Origin: Saururus chinensis
Lineage: Eukaryota; Streptophyta; Magnoliopsida; Piperales; Saururaceae
NCBI GenBank assembly: GCA_035235625.1
Contig: CP141146.1
Span: 24,298,501-24,362,500, forward strand
Reading direction: 5' to 3'
Length of the DNA: 64,000 nucleotides
Shown one piece after another: positions 1 to 12,819 of the stretch (position 1 is the first letter of the stretch; each line of letters begins with the position of its first letter). The notes under the pieces are model-generated. The model was not told where the DNA came from. It worked only from the letters and a program-made list of their open reading frames with translations, and ran no database searches. Both the position numbers and the translations under genes were made by a program.

Positions 1-1558
1 TTGTTAGGGGTTTGCTTCTTCAACTTTCTTCTAGGGTTTGGCTTGTAGGGGTGGTTGTTAGGGCACTCAAACCTAGTATGATTATCTTTATGGCATATGT
101 TACAAATCCTCACAACACTAGTCTTTAATTTGATCACTTTCTCTCTTCTTAGCTTTTGTGGATGGGCACTACCTGGTGTGTGAATAGTCTCAGCTCTCAC
201 AAAAGGAGTTGGTTTAGCCTTGGGTGTGTGCATGGATGGATTAAACCTTAAACCTTTTTTATCCCATTGACCAATTCTAATTATGGTCACAAGGGCCTTC
301 TTCCCACTCTTGAACCCTTTTAGTTTCTCTTTTGAGGACACAAGTTCTCTATGAAGAGCACTACATTTTTCTTTCTCACTCTTAAGTTAGCCTTGAGGTC
401 AACTCACTCACCAACCTAGAGTTCAACTCATGAAACTTATTGGACTCTTGAGAAGCAATTCAAGTTTCTCACCTATCTTCCTCAATTATCTCTTAAGTTT
501 CCTAGACTTTCTAGTGAGGAACATGACTTTTTGAATCAAATTTTTTTGCTCATTGTCTAACTCTTTTTTAGAAGAAGAATCTGCAACCAAATCCAAGGAA
601 TTTGATTCACAAGATTCTCGCCATTCACACTTGCATAGAAGGGAGTACAATTGCACATTTTATCTTCATCAGATCGGCCATCATCGAAAAGGTTATTTGA
701 AAAACCTTACCCTTTTTTTCTCTTGACCCATAAACTTCTTAGGCTTGTCATTAGAAGAACTATCTTTATTTTGATTAGGGCATTCAGTAGCAAAATGTCC
801 TGATTTACCATACAATAAACTCTTATGTTCTTCTTTTCAATTTTGTTAGTTTTTTCTTCTCACTTCAAAAGGTTTTCCTCTCCATGATGTTAACCTTTCC
901 TCCTTAAAATTTTGATTTCTTAAGAATTTTTTGAATTGTTACGTTAACAAGACTATTTGCTCATTATCAATCTCTTCTTCTTCAAGAGTCTTTAGGGCTT
1001 TTGTTTTCTTTGACATTTTCTTTGAGTGTTTTAATGGAATTTGTTTCCCTTTGCTCTTTTCAAACACCCTCTTATGATCATGGAACTCCTTTTGCATTTT
1101 CAATGTTCTTAAGGTCTCAATCAATTCCTCTATACCTAAGGAGTCAATTCGCTTAGATTCATTAATTCTAGCCACTAACTTTCATATTTGAAAATAAGGA
1201 CCTAAGAATTTTTCTAAGAGCTAAATGCTTAGCAATGAGTTCCCCTAGTTGATCACAATTGTTCTCAATGTTAGGGATTTTAGCATATTAATTAGAAACA
1301 TTCTCATTTTATTTCAAGATGATATTTTCAAGCTCAAGTGTAAGCATTTTTAGCCTAGAGATTTTTATTGAGGTTCCCTCATTCTACTTAACTAATTTAT
1401 CACATGCAACTTTTGTAAGGATTCTCATTCTTGAACCGGTTTTCTTTTCATTTTACTTATCGGTTGTCATGTGGTTAACACGTTTTCTAATTAATTCAGT
1501 GGTTTCGAAAATAAATACTAATTATTATAGTTTTAATCAAATTCAACTTTATAATTAT
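1..1558 (-). mobile_element. Ty1-copia gag fragment, distal part (SIRE-like)
   Basis: Read on the minus strand this is the middle and C-terminal part of a copia-type gag: a helical gag segment around 940-1250 (residues such as SLGIEELIETLRTLKMQ) and a CCHC zinc knuckle near 780-815 (GKSGHFATEC). It continues the gag that starts at 4973 and was split by the LTR at 1559-4636. It runs off the left edge, so the rest of the element is not visible. The element is a broken fossil with many breaks. The clade (SIRE/Maximus) is inferred from gag style and the neighbouring LTR. Confidence 0.75.
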
Positions 1559-4500
1559 TGGTTTTAAGTATTTTTGGGTCAAATCTGAATTTTTTGAATT
1601 TTTTTTATTTTTCACTAATTTTTCGAAAATTAGGGTTTGGCGGGACCCCCTGGGGCCCCACCCGCGAAATTGAGGTTTTTGGACTAAATTACCCAGGCAT
1701 CAACACAAGCTTTTATAAAAAAATTTATAATTTTCCAGGTTTAATTAGTGCTCAAATGATCAAAATACCCATTTTTAACCCAAATTTATATTCATACCTC
1801 ACTAGTTAATTACGTACACCCCAAGCCCTACTATAAATAAAAATGGTTGAGCCATTTCCATTTTGGGAATAGGCTGGGAGAAAGTGATTAAGGCCTAGTT
1901 CCCCAATTAGGCCCGAATTAGAAGATTAAGGTATGTTTTCTTTAATCAAGCCTAAATCCTAGGTTTTCTTCTAATTCATTCTTAATCCATCATTTCCCCT
2001 TTGATTTAATTTGATTTTAAGCATCAAAATCACTTATTTACTCCCTTACTTCAAACCCTACTTCTCAAAATTTATTTTTTTTGCTTAACAAACCCTAGAT
2101 CTAAGATTTCCTTAAGGTTTTAAAGGTTAAACAGATTTTTAATGGAGTTTAACTTAGACACTATGTTTTTGGAAGGTTTCCAAGAAGGATGAAGGGAAAA
2201 TCTGAACCTAATCAAGTGACAAGGTAATGGGTCTTCGAAATCAATTTTCCTATGGTAAAAAATCTCGATTTTTATGGTTTATTTGGAATGGGTTTACTTG
2301 ATTTAGTGCTCTAATGGTGGGATTAGTATATGTTAATTTCTTGGCCCGATTTCTTAGGGTTTTGTCTTAGGATGGTGTAGATTAGCATTCTGGAAAGTTT
2401 GATAGAGTTTTAATGGTGTTTGGGTTGATAGATGAAGGTTTTAAGTTGCATTAATGGAGTTTCAGTTTTGAAATTCGAAATGAAGAAGAATGTAGAATCT
2501 GCTTTGTTGGCATTCGAACGGCCTACCAGGGCATTCGGATTGCAACACTACCGTTTGGGCATATTTTCTATTTAGCCGATCGAATGGCCCTGCAGAGCAT
2601 TCGAACGACTACACTGCAGAATTGACCATTGTATGTATGTTTCTTATTTCGATGTCTTCACTCTGAAATATCATTTTTATGTTTATGTGGAGTGTTTTGA
2701 GATAGAGTAAGCTACTGGAAGAGCATACTATTGATGTTTAGAATTTGAGGTGCATATTTAAAGTTTATGTGAGGTAGCTTATAGTTGGATATATATGTTA
2801 GAATTACAATATTGAATATATGACTTGGAATGTTGGAATTGTTGTGATTAGAATATGTTTCCAGCAGGGATGTGATATAGCAAATTGTGAGATGTGTTCT
2901 CTTATAATGAGGATGGTTTATGGGTAATTGATGTGATCATGTTGTGGCTTATTGTGTAGAAAATCATGCTTGTGGGAATGAGCGTTTGATTTTACATTGA
3001 TGGATTTAAGTTTTATGGTGGATTTCACTTTGATTTCAGTTAGAATTCATTATTTTGAATGTCTTAAGCATGCATAGGTTGCCTTATGAGTTTATATCAA
3101 AGTATTGATTGTATGCTTAAGATATGCATGAATACACACGTATGGGGAATCTACTATGGCATTGTAGTTAATTATGAGGTGATTATGATGCATGAGGGGA
3201 CTGATTAGGACTACGTTCCATGTGTTGGAACCCACGTAGATCTCGCTCACGGATGTATCATGATATCATGCATCATGGATTGAACTTCATGAATGAGGTT
3301 TTACCGTTGGTTAATCAGAATTGATCAGTTGGATACAATGATTGAGATTGTGTGCCGGATTAATCGATCGGTTAATTAATCAAAACTTGGTTGGTCCAAA
3401 AGGACATGTTTTTTATTTGAGTTCCTGTGTGGAACATGTGCACTCCCCGGGTTGAGTCTAGTTAAATGGAATTATGTGGAGACGAGTTATATACTTGTTT
3501 TGCTGATTGAGATTATTATGATTGTCTTCTGGACCTTGAGAATCCAGAGTGGTACGCTTTGTGCACCAGCTACCACATGTTCTAGGGTTCTCTATGTGGG
3601 AACTCAGGCTCTCCCCCATCGCAAGAGATGTCCCTGGGCGAACACCCCTGCTCTAGGTTCTCTATGTGAGAATGGGACATCCTTGGCCAAGATCGTCTAG
3701 GGCGAGCAGCTTAGGGGATGACAACCCTGACCTTCTTATATTCTTGTGTAGAATTTGAACTATGACACGCCTTTGTGGCCTTGTCTGTGTTCCCGCCTAT
3801 GCGGCACTAATTGTGTTTACTCCTTGATGGAGGCATTTTCTATTTATGTTGATGCATGTATATGATGTATGCTATATATGTTTGTGTAACATGTGATTTG
3901 ACACATTTGTCGTGCAGAATGGATGAGATGTGTTATGAATGCCTGATTTGAAAAGTGTGATTGAGACACTATATGCAGGGTTATGCGATCTAAAAGTGTG
4001 GTTTAGACACTATGATGCAGGTTTAGGTGATGTGCATGTGTGATAAAAAAACGATACATCTTGTCAATTATTGATCTGAATTGTTATATTACTATACCGT
4101 CATGTTTCTGATGATTATAGTTATATTAAAAACCATTATTGAGTTTGTTATACTCACCCCTCTTTCTTGTGCTTTTGTTTTGGGGCTAGGTGGTGTGACA
4201 CACAGATGGACAGGATCCTCTTTATGAGGAAAGGTCGGAGAGGACTTGGGAGTAGACATGGAGACCTCTTATGTAGCATATTTTCTTTGATTTTTGTTAT
4301 GATGTTAGAACTCATGTGGTGTAGTTCTCGTTTTGGATTTGTGCTACATTATACCTTTAGATTGTTTGAGACATAGTTTTGGAGCCTAGTGTGGGTTATG
4401 GATTAATTAGTATGTGGGTTGGAGATTTGTGGTTTAATTTAGAGTTAAAGTAATTCTTTTAGTTTTACTTATTTACTCTTATGCAAAGTGATGCATTTAC

Positions 4501-4636
4501 TCCGTAAATTTTTAGATCGCTCGTGATTAGGGCATAAGTCTTCCGCTAATCATTTTCAATCTCTTTATCGCCCCTGTGCGCTTGACCGGCCCCTGGACCG
4601 GGTTCGGCTCAGGTCGGGCAGTGCCAGGACGTGACA
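1559..4636 (+). mobile_element. 3.1-kb LTR, Ty3-gypsy-like, nested in copia gag
   Basis: The segment interrupts a copia gag and ends in the gypsy-style LTR terminus GGACGTGACA. The left end is placed at the TG of TGGTTTTAAG, where gag similarity stops. A TATA-like box lies at 1830-1838, about 270 bp in, which fits plus orientation. No coding domain is visible, so this is probably a solo LTR. I do not see a matching target-site duplication, so the left boundary is approximate. It holds four palindromic sites at 2512-2607. Confidence 0.6.
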
Positions 4637-4973
4637 ACTTTAGCCAATGTACAATTAGACACTAACCTACGTTGGCTTTTCCTACCACATTGAATAGTAC
4701 ACTCAAGGCTTTACTATTATTATTAGCCAAATTAAGTTCAGATTCATCTCAATCATATTCAAGTTTCAAATTTTCTAGGTCATCCTTATCTTTGGTCATG
4801 AGAGGATTTCAACCTTTACTCACAACTTTTCAAGCATTCACATCTAATGCTTGAATAAAGGCCCTCGTCCTATTCTTTCAATAAGAGAAATTTTGACTAT
4901 AAAACAAGGGTGGTTTATTCATGGGATTCTCTAAATCTCCATCTACAGCCATATTAGAATTCAAATTAGACAT
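4637..4973 (-). mobile_element. Ty1-copia gag N-terminus
   Basis: The minus strand from the ATG at 4973 encodes a typical copia gag start: MSNLNSNMAVDG, then residues matching the usual 'FSYWKNRMRAFIQALD.NAW' stretch of the family. It is separated from the rest of the same gag (1-1558) by the inserted LTR. It lies about 170 bp inside the end of the LTR at 5142-6654, the expected spacing for a gag following its 5' LTR. It is a fossil. Confidence 0.75.
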
Positions 4974-5141
4974 GACACACAATCACGAGGAAAAACAAAA
5001 GCAAGTGATAATTTTCTACCAAAATAAATATATCACTAACAAGCAAACCTAAGAAAAAATCAGTAAGAAAATCATGCAAATTGATAGCAAACACAATTAT
5101 AAGATCTAATCCCCTTAGCTAGTAATTCTTAGTTTAATATT

Positions 5142-6654
5142 TGTCACTCTAGTGGATCAACACAATGCTCATAGCTCAAAAACTTAAATGATTAAGCAAC
5201 AAACTATAAGATATGGCCTCTATGTAGAATTGGGAAGCAAACAACAACTAAAGAAATAACAATCACAAAAACATGCAATCACCATCACACAAGTATTTTT
5301 ATGTAGAAACCCAACATGGGCAAAAACCATCGATAGCCTCTCTCTGAATAAATTTAATGTACTAATTATTAGAATTTACAAGACATAAAGCTACCAATTT
5401 TCCCCTTTGAGCTTGTCCTTCATTTTCTCCAAAGCACTTCAATCAAAACCCATTTTGATTGTTGATAAAGATCTCCTTCAATCTCCCTTGTGAAGAACTT
5501 CTTCAGCACCTTTGTTGTGTTGTAATGTATGTGAATCAATCAAACTCAGATTCATAAAGTGACTATAAATCAAAGTTTTTACCTCTCTTATTTTTCTATC
5601 AAATTCTTAAGTGAATTAGGGAAGAATCAATATTTTGGCGAACACTATTTTTCTCACACAAATATTTCTAATCTTTATTTTCTTTTGTCCTAAACTAGCC
5701 TTTATATAGTATCCCAAGGAGGCTAGGGTCATAGTCTCCTAGTTTGATAGATATTAGTTCTGGATTGCTTAAACTATGTAACTATTTCATAGATTGATCA
5801 TTCTACAGGGTAATAGTTAGTTCCATATTTGTTCAAATCCAGACACCCAATCGATCTATCCTTTCCATCAAACGATCTCGATCAATGCATTGTAACCCGC
5901 ATGTCTCAAAATCATTAATCCATTGAACAAGTGATCAATCACTCAGGTTACTGTGATGGACGAATACTAAAACTAGTCGATCTATTAGACAATCGTTTGA
6001 TCAATTTGCCATTTGTGAAAAACCCAAGATCATTCATACTTGATCGTTCCATTGCTCTAAACAGAAAGCTCACTTATGAACACTTATTGTATTTTTTTAA
6101 AAATTTATCCAAAATACTCAAAAATACTTTATAAGGTTATTTTAATGAAAATCTAAGTGTTTTGTGCATGTGAGTGTGTGTAAAATTTACCTTAAAGCAT
6201 AACACTATGTTTAGTCTTCAACCTTGAACTTTTAAAACTCGTCAACTTTTATTTTTCAAGTCAATCAATTCCAAACCTTACTTTTATCACGTCATTAATC
6301 TTAATTAGATTCTAAAGACTTAAGCATAGACATTTGGACATAGTTTTGATTATCAAAATACATCAAATGAGAACACATATCCCAATATATTCTAAAAGAT
6401 AAAACCCTAATTTCATGATAATCAAATCAAACATATAAATTAGCTATAAGCATGTAACTCTTAGAGTGTAGATCACTTACCTCTCTAATGAATCCTCAAA
6501 AACTTGAAAACAAATAAAAAAGTCCCTTACTGCATAGACCCTAGGTCAATCTCCCCATTGGCTATTTCATGACAAAACACTACAACCAATCCTCTAAAAA
6601 ATGAAAAATTACAACTCTATAGTTCCTATTTAGATTTAGACATATTATCCAACA
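5142..6654 (-). mobile_element. Ty1-copia LTR (call it LTR A)
   Basis: On the minus strand the segment runs from TGTTGGATAATATG, just after a polypurine tract (AAGGGGGAGA, rc of 6664-6673), to about GAGTGACA at 5142, before the copia gag start. It contains a TATA-like box (5701-5708 region), the phrase 'TGGGTTTCTACATAAAAATA' style typical of SIRE-like R/U5 ends, and degenerate ATCGATC-type sites upstream of the TATA. Boundaries are approximate. It may serve as 3' LTR of the pol at 8.4-11.6 kb and as 5' LTR of the gag at 4973, a tandem arrangement. Confidence 0.55.
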
Positions 6655-8399
6655 ATGAAAATGACTCTCCCCCTTAATCTATAACTCATAAAGCCTAATG
6701 TGATGTCATCTTCATTCTGTAATTAACCTGCACATTACAAACAAGAATATACTCGCATAATACTGTTTCAAAAAACAAGTGAATGTAGAATTTAAATGTT
6801 CAAGTGTAAGATTAAGCAAGTTGTAACCAAAACAAGAATTTATCTTTTTAAAATTAAGTTAGATCTTCTTTTTCAAACACTCTACTAGCTATCTTCCTTC
6901 AAGTTTATTAACATTTTCACTAAAGAGGTTAGAAGCAAATTTTTTCTCCCCCTTTTTGTCATGAATAGACAAAGGAAAAATGAGGTAAAAAAGACAAGGA
7001 ATAAGAGAAAAAACTTTGAAAACTATTCAAAACACATTAAGACATTTGTAAGGAGAATCAAAATGTTGAAACATCACATTGAAATCCAAGTGGGTTTAAA
7101 ATTATATAGCAACATTATTAGTTAACACACTATCCAAGTTTGATAATGAAACATTATGTGTTTCCCACATAAGCATAACATAATCTCATTTTCCACTCGA
7201 CTAAAGAATTATAGTTTTAAGTTCCAAGTTTCATAATAGTAATAAATGCTAGTGTAAAAATAATTTTTCTCTCTACTACTTTGGCAAAAGACTCCGTCAA
7301 GAAACTTGGACCATGTTTGTATTCCATTTGATAATTGATTTACATTGAATAAGAAATATTTACAATCATTAATACAAATATTTTATTTCTATTTGCCCTT
7401 TACCTTTTTCTATAATTTGGTTTTTTTAACTTTTTCATATTATGGGCTTTCATTAATTTATTTTTTAGTTCTTGTGACCTTACACTTTATCAATTTTTTA
7501 TTATTCTATATCTTTTTCAATGTCAATAAGATAGTAGTTTTCACACTAACACAAGATATTTCATACAAGCAACCTTCCTCATCTTCTTTATTAGAACTAT
7601 TATTGACAATGTTTACTTAAAATATTAAATTAAATTATAAACATATCAAATCTTATTTAGTTTGCAGAGGAAACTAACTACTTTATACTACCTTATAGCA
7701 TCAGAGTCTAAAAATAAATCAACTATATTAAACATTTAACCCGATAGATCATATCGATTTCCCATAGTGAGTACTAAGTTTATCAGAAAATCAACAATAT
7801 ATAGTACTATCATGAATCTTTGAACTCTACTCAAATGATGTACAAGTAGCCCTCTTAACTTAATATTCTACTCATTATGCATTTCGACTGTAACCCACGA
7901 TGTACAATATTTTACTATTCAAGTGTTTTTCTCCTAATCTTGTTGCTATATGTTTGAAAACACAAAAAATATTTTTGTTTTCTTTTCTTTTTCACAAACA
8001 ATCCAAAAAACAACTACGAAAAAGTTTAAAACAACTATAAAACTATTTTGGGCAAGCAAGTATAATTGTTTTCGTAAGATTAATGAACCTATTGAAATCC
8101 AATGACTTTGTAAAAAGGTTTGTCAATTGAAACTCTATTAAAATATGTTAAAAGTTAATAATTTGATCCTTAACCAAATCTCAAATAAAATAACATATAA
8201 TATCAATGTTCTTTGTACAAGAGTATTGGATAGGATTTTGTGAATTTTAAATTGAACTTAAATTGTCACAATATAAAATTATCATGCTTTGATAGATTTT
8301 ATAATCAATTAACATTTTTTTCATCTACATTAGTTGTGTGCATCTGCTACCAGTAATTATGTTTTCATCTTCTTTAGTTGATAACAAAACACAGTAAAA
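6655..8399 (-). mobile_element. Copia region between pol and LTR A
   Basis: This AT-rich stretch holds two purine tracts in minus orientation: one near 6945-6960 (GACAAAAAGGGGGAGA) and one at 6664-6673 next to LTR A. SIRE-type elements carry a long non-pol region of this kind between RNase H and the 3' LTR. No reliable coding sequence is seen. The hydrophobic plus-strand reading at 7345-7620 is AT-rich low complexity. Confidence 0.45.
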
Positions 8400-11300
8400 C
8401 TTCTTACTGTGCTAAGAAACTAAGTAATTATCAACATAAAAACAACTTCCTGAGGTACCCTTCCTATCATCTACATTCTCTGCCCAATCTATATCTGAAT
8501 ACCCTAGTCACTTAGAAGTAGTGTCAAATAGGTACCATAAACCACATCCTATAATCCACTCATATATTTTATTATTCTTTTTACTGCTACCATGTGTAAT
8601 TTTTTAAGATCAGCTTGATATCTAGCACATACCCCTACACTTAGTTAAATATCTGGGTGGATAGCAGTTAAGAACAAGAAACTACCTATCATCTATACAT
8701 GATTTGTTCAACATATTTACCTGAGACATCCTTGCTTAACTTAATAGAAGGGGACATCAGTGTCTTAGCATTTTTTGCATCTTATAATCCAAATTTCTTT
8801 ACAATATCTTTTGTCAACTTTGATTGTGAGATGAAGATTCCTGACTCTATTTGTTGTACATGCAAACCAAAAAAATAAGTAATCCTTCTATACTCATTTT
8901 AATTTTCTAACTAATTGCTTTTACAAAAACTTTAGCAAACTTATCATTTGTAGATTATAAATAATATCATTAACATAAATTTGTGTTATCACTACATTCT
9001 TCCTAAATTTCTTGATGAATAATATTTTTTCAACACCACCTCTTGTATAACATTTCTTTATTAGGTATTATGTTAACCTGTTATACCATGCTCTTTGAGC
9101 CTGTTTCGATCCATAAAAAACTTTCTTCAACTTATACCATTATCAGGATGGTAAGGGTCTTCAAAACATTTAGGTTGTTCAATATAAACTTCTTCTTTCA
9201 ATTTCCCATTCAGAAATTAACTCTTAACATCCATTTTATACACCTTAAATTTTAAATGATATGATATATAAATAAGTAATCTGATAGATTCAAGTCTATC
9301 AACAGGAACAAATGTCTCATCAAAACCAAAGCCTTCTACTTGTGTGCACCCCTGAGCAATCAAACAAGTTTTTTTTCTAACCACATTACTTTGTTTATTT
9401 GTTTTATTCTTGTAGATCCAATCAGGTACTTAACCATGTTGAACTTGTGGTTCTTGAGCATCATCATAAGCTTCAGATTCATCTATATGATCATCATCAT
9501 GAATTTCTACCTATACTAATTCTTTTTTTAGCTTCATCATTAAAAACATTAAGTGGGTCATCATAATTATAACAATCATCAACTTTTTGTTTTTCTTTCA
9601 CATTTCAAACTTTTTCTTCCTCAAAGATTTGTATATCATTCACAATCACATTAAAATACTTCATGACAGTTTAACTTCTTTTATTAAACACTTTATATGT
9701 CCTACTAGTCAAAGAATATTCAAAGAATATTTTATCATCACTCTTACTATTAAATTTTCATCAGGCCCCTTTATTTTTCAAGCTATAATAAGGATTTCAA
9801 AAGGCTCTAAAGTGTTTGACAGTGAGTTTATTACCTCTCCACTACTCATTAAGTGTTTGAACTATGTATGGTCTTAAAGAAACTCTATTAAGGTTATATA
9901 TAGTCATGCTAAGAGCTTCTATCCAACAAGGTTTAACTAAGTTTTTCTCATTAATCATCACTCTAGTCATCTCCTGGATAGTCTTATACTTCTTTTCAGC
10001 AATTCAATTTTGTTGTGGGGTCTTAGATGTTAAAAACTCATGGTGAATTCCAATTTTATTATAAAATTTTGTAAACCTAAAATCAGAGAATTCACTTCCT
10101 CTATCACTTATGATGGCCTTGATGTTTAGTCCACTCAAATTTTGAATAGTTAGGGCAATGGTTTTGAATGCTTAGAAAACATCTAACTTCTCTCCAAAAA
10201 AATCTACCCAAGTAAATCTTAATAAGTTATCCACCATCACAAGATGTATTTATTTCCTTCTAAGTTTGCTATTTGCATAGGTCTCATTAAGTCTATTTGT
10301 ATCAATTCCAAAGGTCTCTCAATTCTCATATTCTCATATGTTTCAACTTTTTATGATGAGGTTTTGATTATTTACTATTTTAACAAATATCATCTAAAAT
10401 GTTTTCAAGGGTTTTCGAAATTAGGGCACCTCTAATGATTATATTATTTATTATCTTTATCAAATCTCTGAAATTAAGATGTTCTAACCTTTGATGTCAC
10501 AAATAAGTATTATCAAGCAAGGATAAGTTAGCAAAATAAGCAGGATCAAACAAATAACAATTATCATGAGCTCTCATACATTTAACACAAGTTCATATTT
10601 ATCAATGATAAGACATGTTTTCTTTGTAAATTTTACAATAAATTTAGAATCACAAATTCGACTAATGTTTAAAATATTAGTTTTCAAACCACTTACATAT
10701 AAAATATTATCAAAATCAGGCGAACCATAAACTCTTGATGTGTATATCCCATCTATTTTTATTGTACTCTTATCTTCAACAATCACCTTCATAAAATATT
10801 TCTTTATCAAGTTTGTAAACCTAGCTTTGTCATTAGTCATATATTTTAAACATCTACTATGTAGGTACCACATGTTAGTGGTGAGTATTCATACCGGTGT
10901 GCACTACATTACATATTCCACATCCTCTTTCTTCACCCAGATTGTACCATTTATTCCTTCTTGTGATAACCATTATAAGTATTAAATTTATGGGAGTTTA
11001 TTAGTGAATCATATGTGTGAACCGTATGTCTAAGATTTTGAATATTTGCACTAAGTTACCTCAAGTTTCTATGCATTTATGTGATTTGTCATAGCAAGCA
11101 ATTTTAACATCCACTCTAACAATTGGTGGCTTCTTCACTATTTTGTTTTGTTATGATCAAATTTAGTCCATAGCTCATTCTTAGGCAATTATTTTCTAAC
11201 CAAGGGTTTATAATTTGTAGTGCTAACATCATTATCTATCATATTTCTAGCCTTAACAAAATTTTCAATATGCTCAATTCCACTCTTATCACTTCCAAAT

Positions 11301-11605
11301 TGTCCAAATAAGAATAATTTATCATGTTTTTCCTTGTCTTTAACAAAGTTTTTCAATTTTGTAATTTTTTTAAACAACTCATGGTTTTTGTCATCACACA
11401 AAAATTTATCATACGCAAGTTGAGAATTTTCATATTCCATAGCACAAAATTGTGATTTAAGCACTTTCAATTCATCAAAATCGTGATTATTCCTAGTCAC
11501 TACAAAATTTGAAACAAATAAAGATAAGTTAAATATATTTTTAAATTCTATGGTAACCAAAAGCACAATCAAACCACACAAATACTAAAATGACCTCAGC
11601 TATCA
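8400..11605 (-). mobile_element. Ty1-copia gag-pol remains
   Basis: The order on the minus strand is gag tail (11189-11581), protease/GAG-pre-integrase segment (10574-10873, 'WYLHSRCLKYMTNDKARF'), integrase core (about 10090-10500, SDRGSEF), reverse transcriptase (about 8900-9700, starting 'DETFVPVDRLES' and with the IYVxDI catalytic box near 8960-8990) and RNase H (about 8440-8520, GYSDIDWAENVDDRKG). This is the copia order with integrase before RT. The element is a fossil broken in many places. Its 5' LTR is at 11610-12800. Confidence 0.8.
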
Positions 11606-11609
11606 CTTG

Positions 11610-12815
11610 TTAGTTTGTGACTATATATGTGGCAAACATAAGTCAAGAAAAATAAAGTGTCTCTAACCCGCAAATAAGTTAAAAGATTTATCTTCCCCTT
11701 TAAAATAAAATAAATTAATATTTTATTCTAATCAACGTCCACAATTCCTATGTCTTCTAACAAAAATTTGCAAACAAATCTTCGAGGAAGCACACAAGAA
11801 TTTTTACATAGAAACCCAAGAGTAGAAAAATTACGGGTCACTTTGTCCAGATCAACTATGTATTATGTAAATAAGAGATTATAAAATAATTGTTTATAAA
11901 GAACAAATACTCTTTTTTTCTCCACAAAGCTGGTCCTTCACACCACTCTATCTGAATCAACAACTCCTTGGTTATTTACCAGCATAAGTTTTATCTTCTG
12001 TCCTCCATGTGCTCTTCGATCAATCTAGATCTTTTATCTCCTTTTGAAATGAATCTTCTTTCTCCTTGATTTTCTCAGCAACAATCTTCAACCAAAACAC
12101 CATGTCACACAATTATTTTTGTGCATTCATCTCACCTCTAATCATTTTTTTATTAAGATAGACAAAACATAAAATTAGAAGACTAATTTTAGCAACTACG
12201 CACAAGTTCTCTAAGCTTTCTAAGCTTTCTTGTCTTCTCTACTAATGTTCCTAGCCCTTTTTATAGACTCTCCAAGTTTCAAAAAGAATGTGACTTTAAC
12301 TACGAATCTAAATCAACTTAGAAAGGTCTAATTTAGGCAATTTCGAGTTACAATGATCGATCAGTCCATAAGGAGATTGATCAGTTCCATGTATTTTTTC
12401 TCAATTTCACACAATGATCGATCAGTCTCACCTAGTGATCGATCACGACCATCTCAGCTAAAATTTTTATGTAAGATTTCAACCTACTGATCGATTGATC
12501 CAATGTAAGCAATTGCTCGTTCAATAATTTTTCATAGAACCTTCGAACATTCAAGGAAAATTGATCGTGACAATCAAACAATCAATCACTCTAAACAAAA
12601 TTTTCCATTTTTATTTAAAAAGTCCCCATCTCTCACCCACACTTCCACCAAAGGTATCTTTTATGTTAAAGTGTGTGAATGTGATGTGTGTTTTTACCTT
12701 ATGGAACATCGATTTGAGTCTTCCTTCATCTCCATCTTTAGAATATGATTTTTAGACTTATCATGACTTAAAATTATACATATATGACATTGTTTTAATC
12801 ATAAAAATAAGGCAA
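11610..12815 (-). mobile_element. Ty1-copia LTR (LTR B)
   Basis: This is the same family as the plus-strand LTR at 49311-50545. Shared stretches include the end (ATAG.CACAAAC.AACA), the GGGTTTCTA.ATAAAA.TTCTTGTG block and the start region with AAAACAATGTCAT. A degenerate tRNA-Met-type primer binding region follows the end at about 11595-11609. A TATA-like box (rc of 12257-12270) is preceded by GATCGATC palindromes at 12354-12445 and 12488-12520. The upstream end is cut by the repeat that begins near 12820. Confidence 0.65.
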
Positions 12816-12819
12816 TACA

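Noticed and set aside
7345-7620. 91-residue hydrophobic plus-strand protein
   Set aside because: AT-rich sequence antisense to a copia element gives Phe/Leu/Tyr-rich frames. There is no start context or homology.
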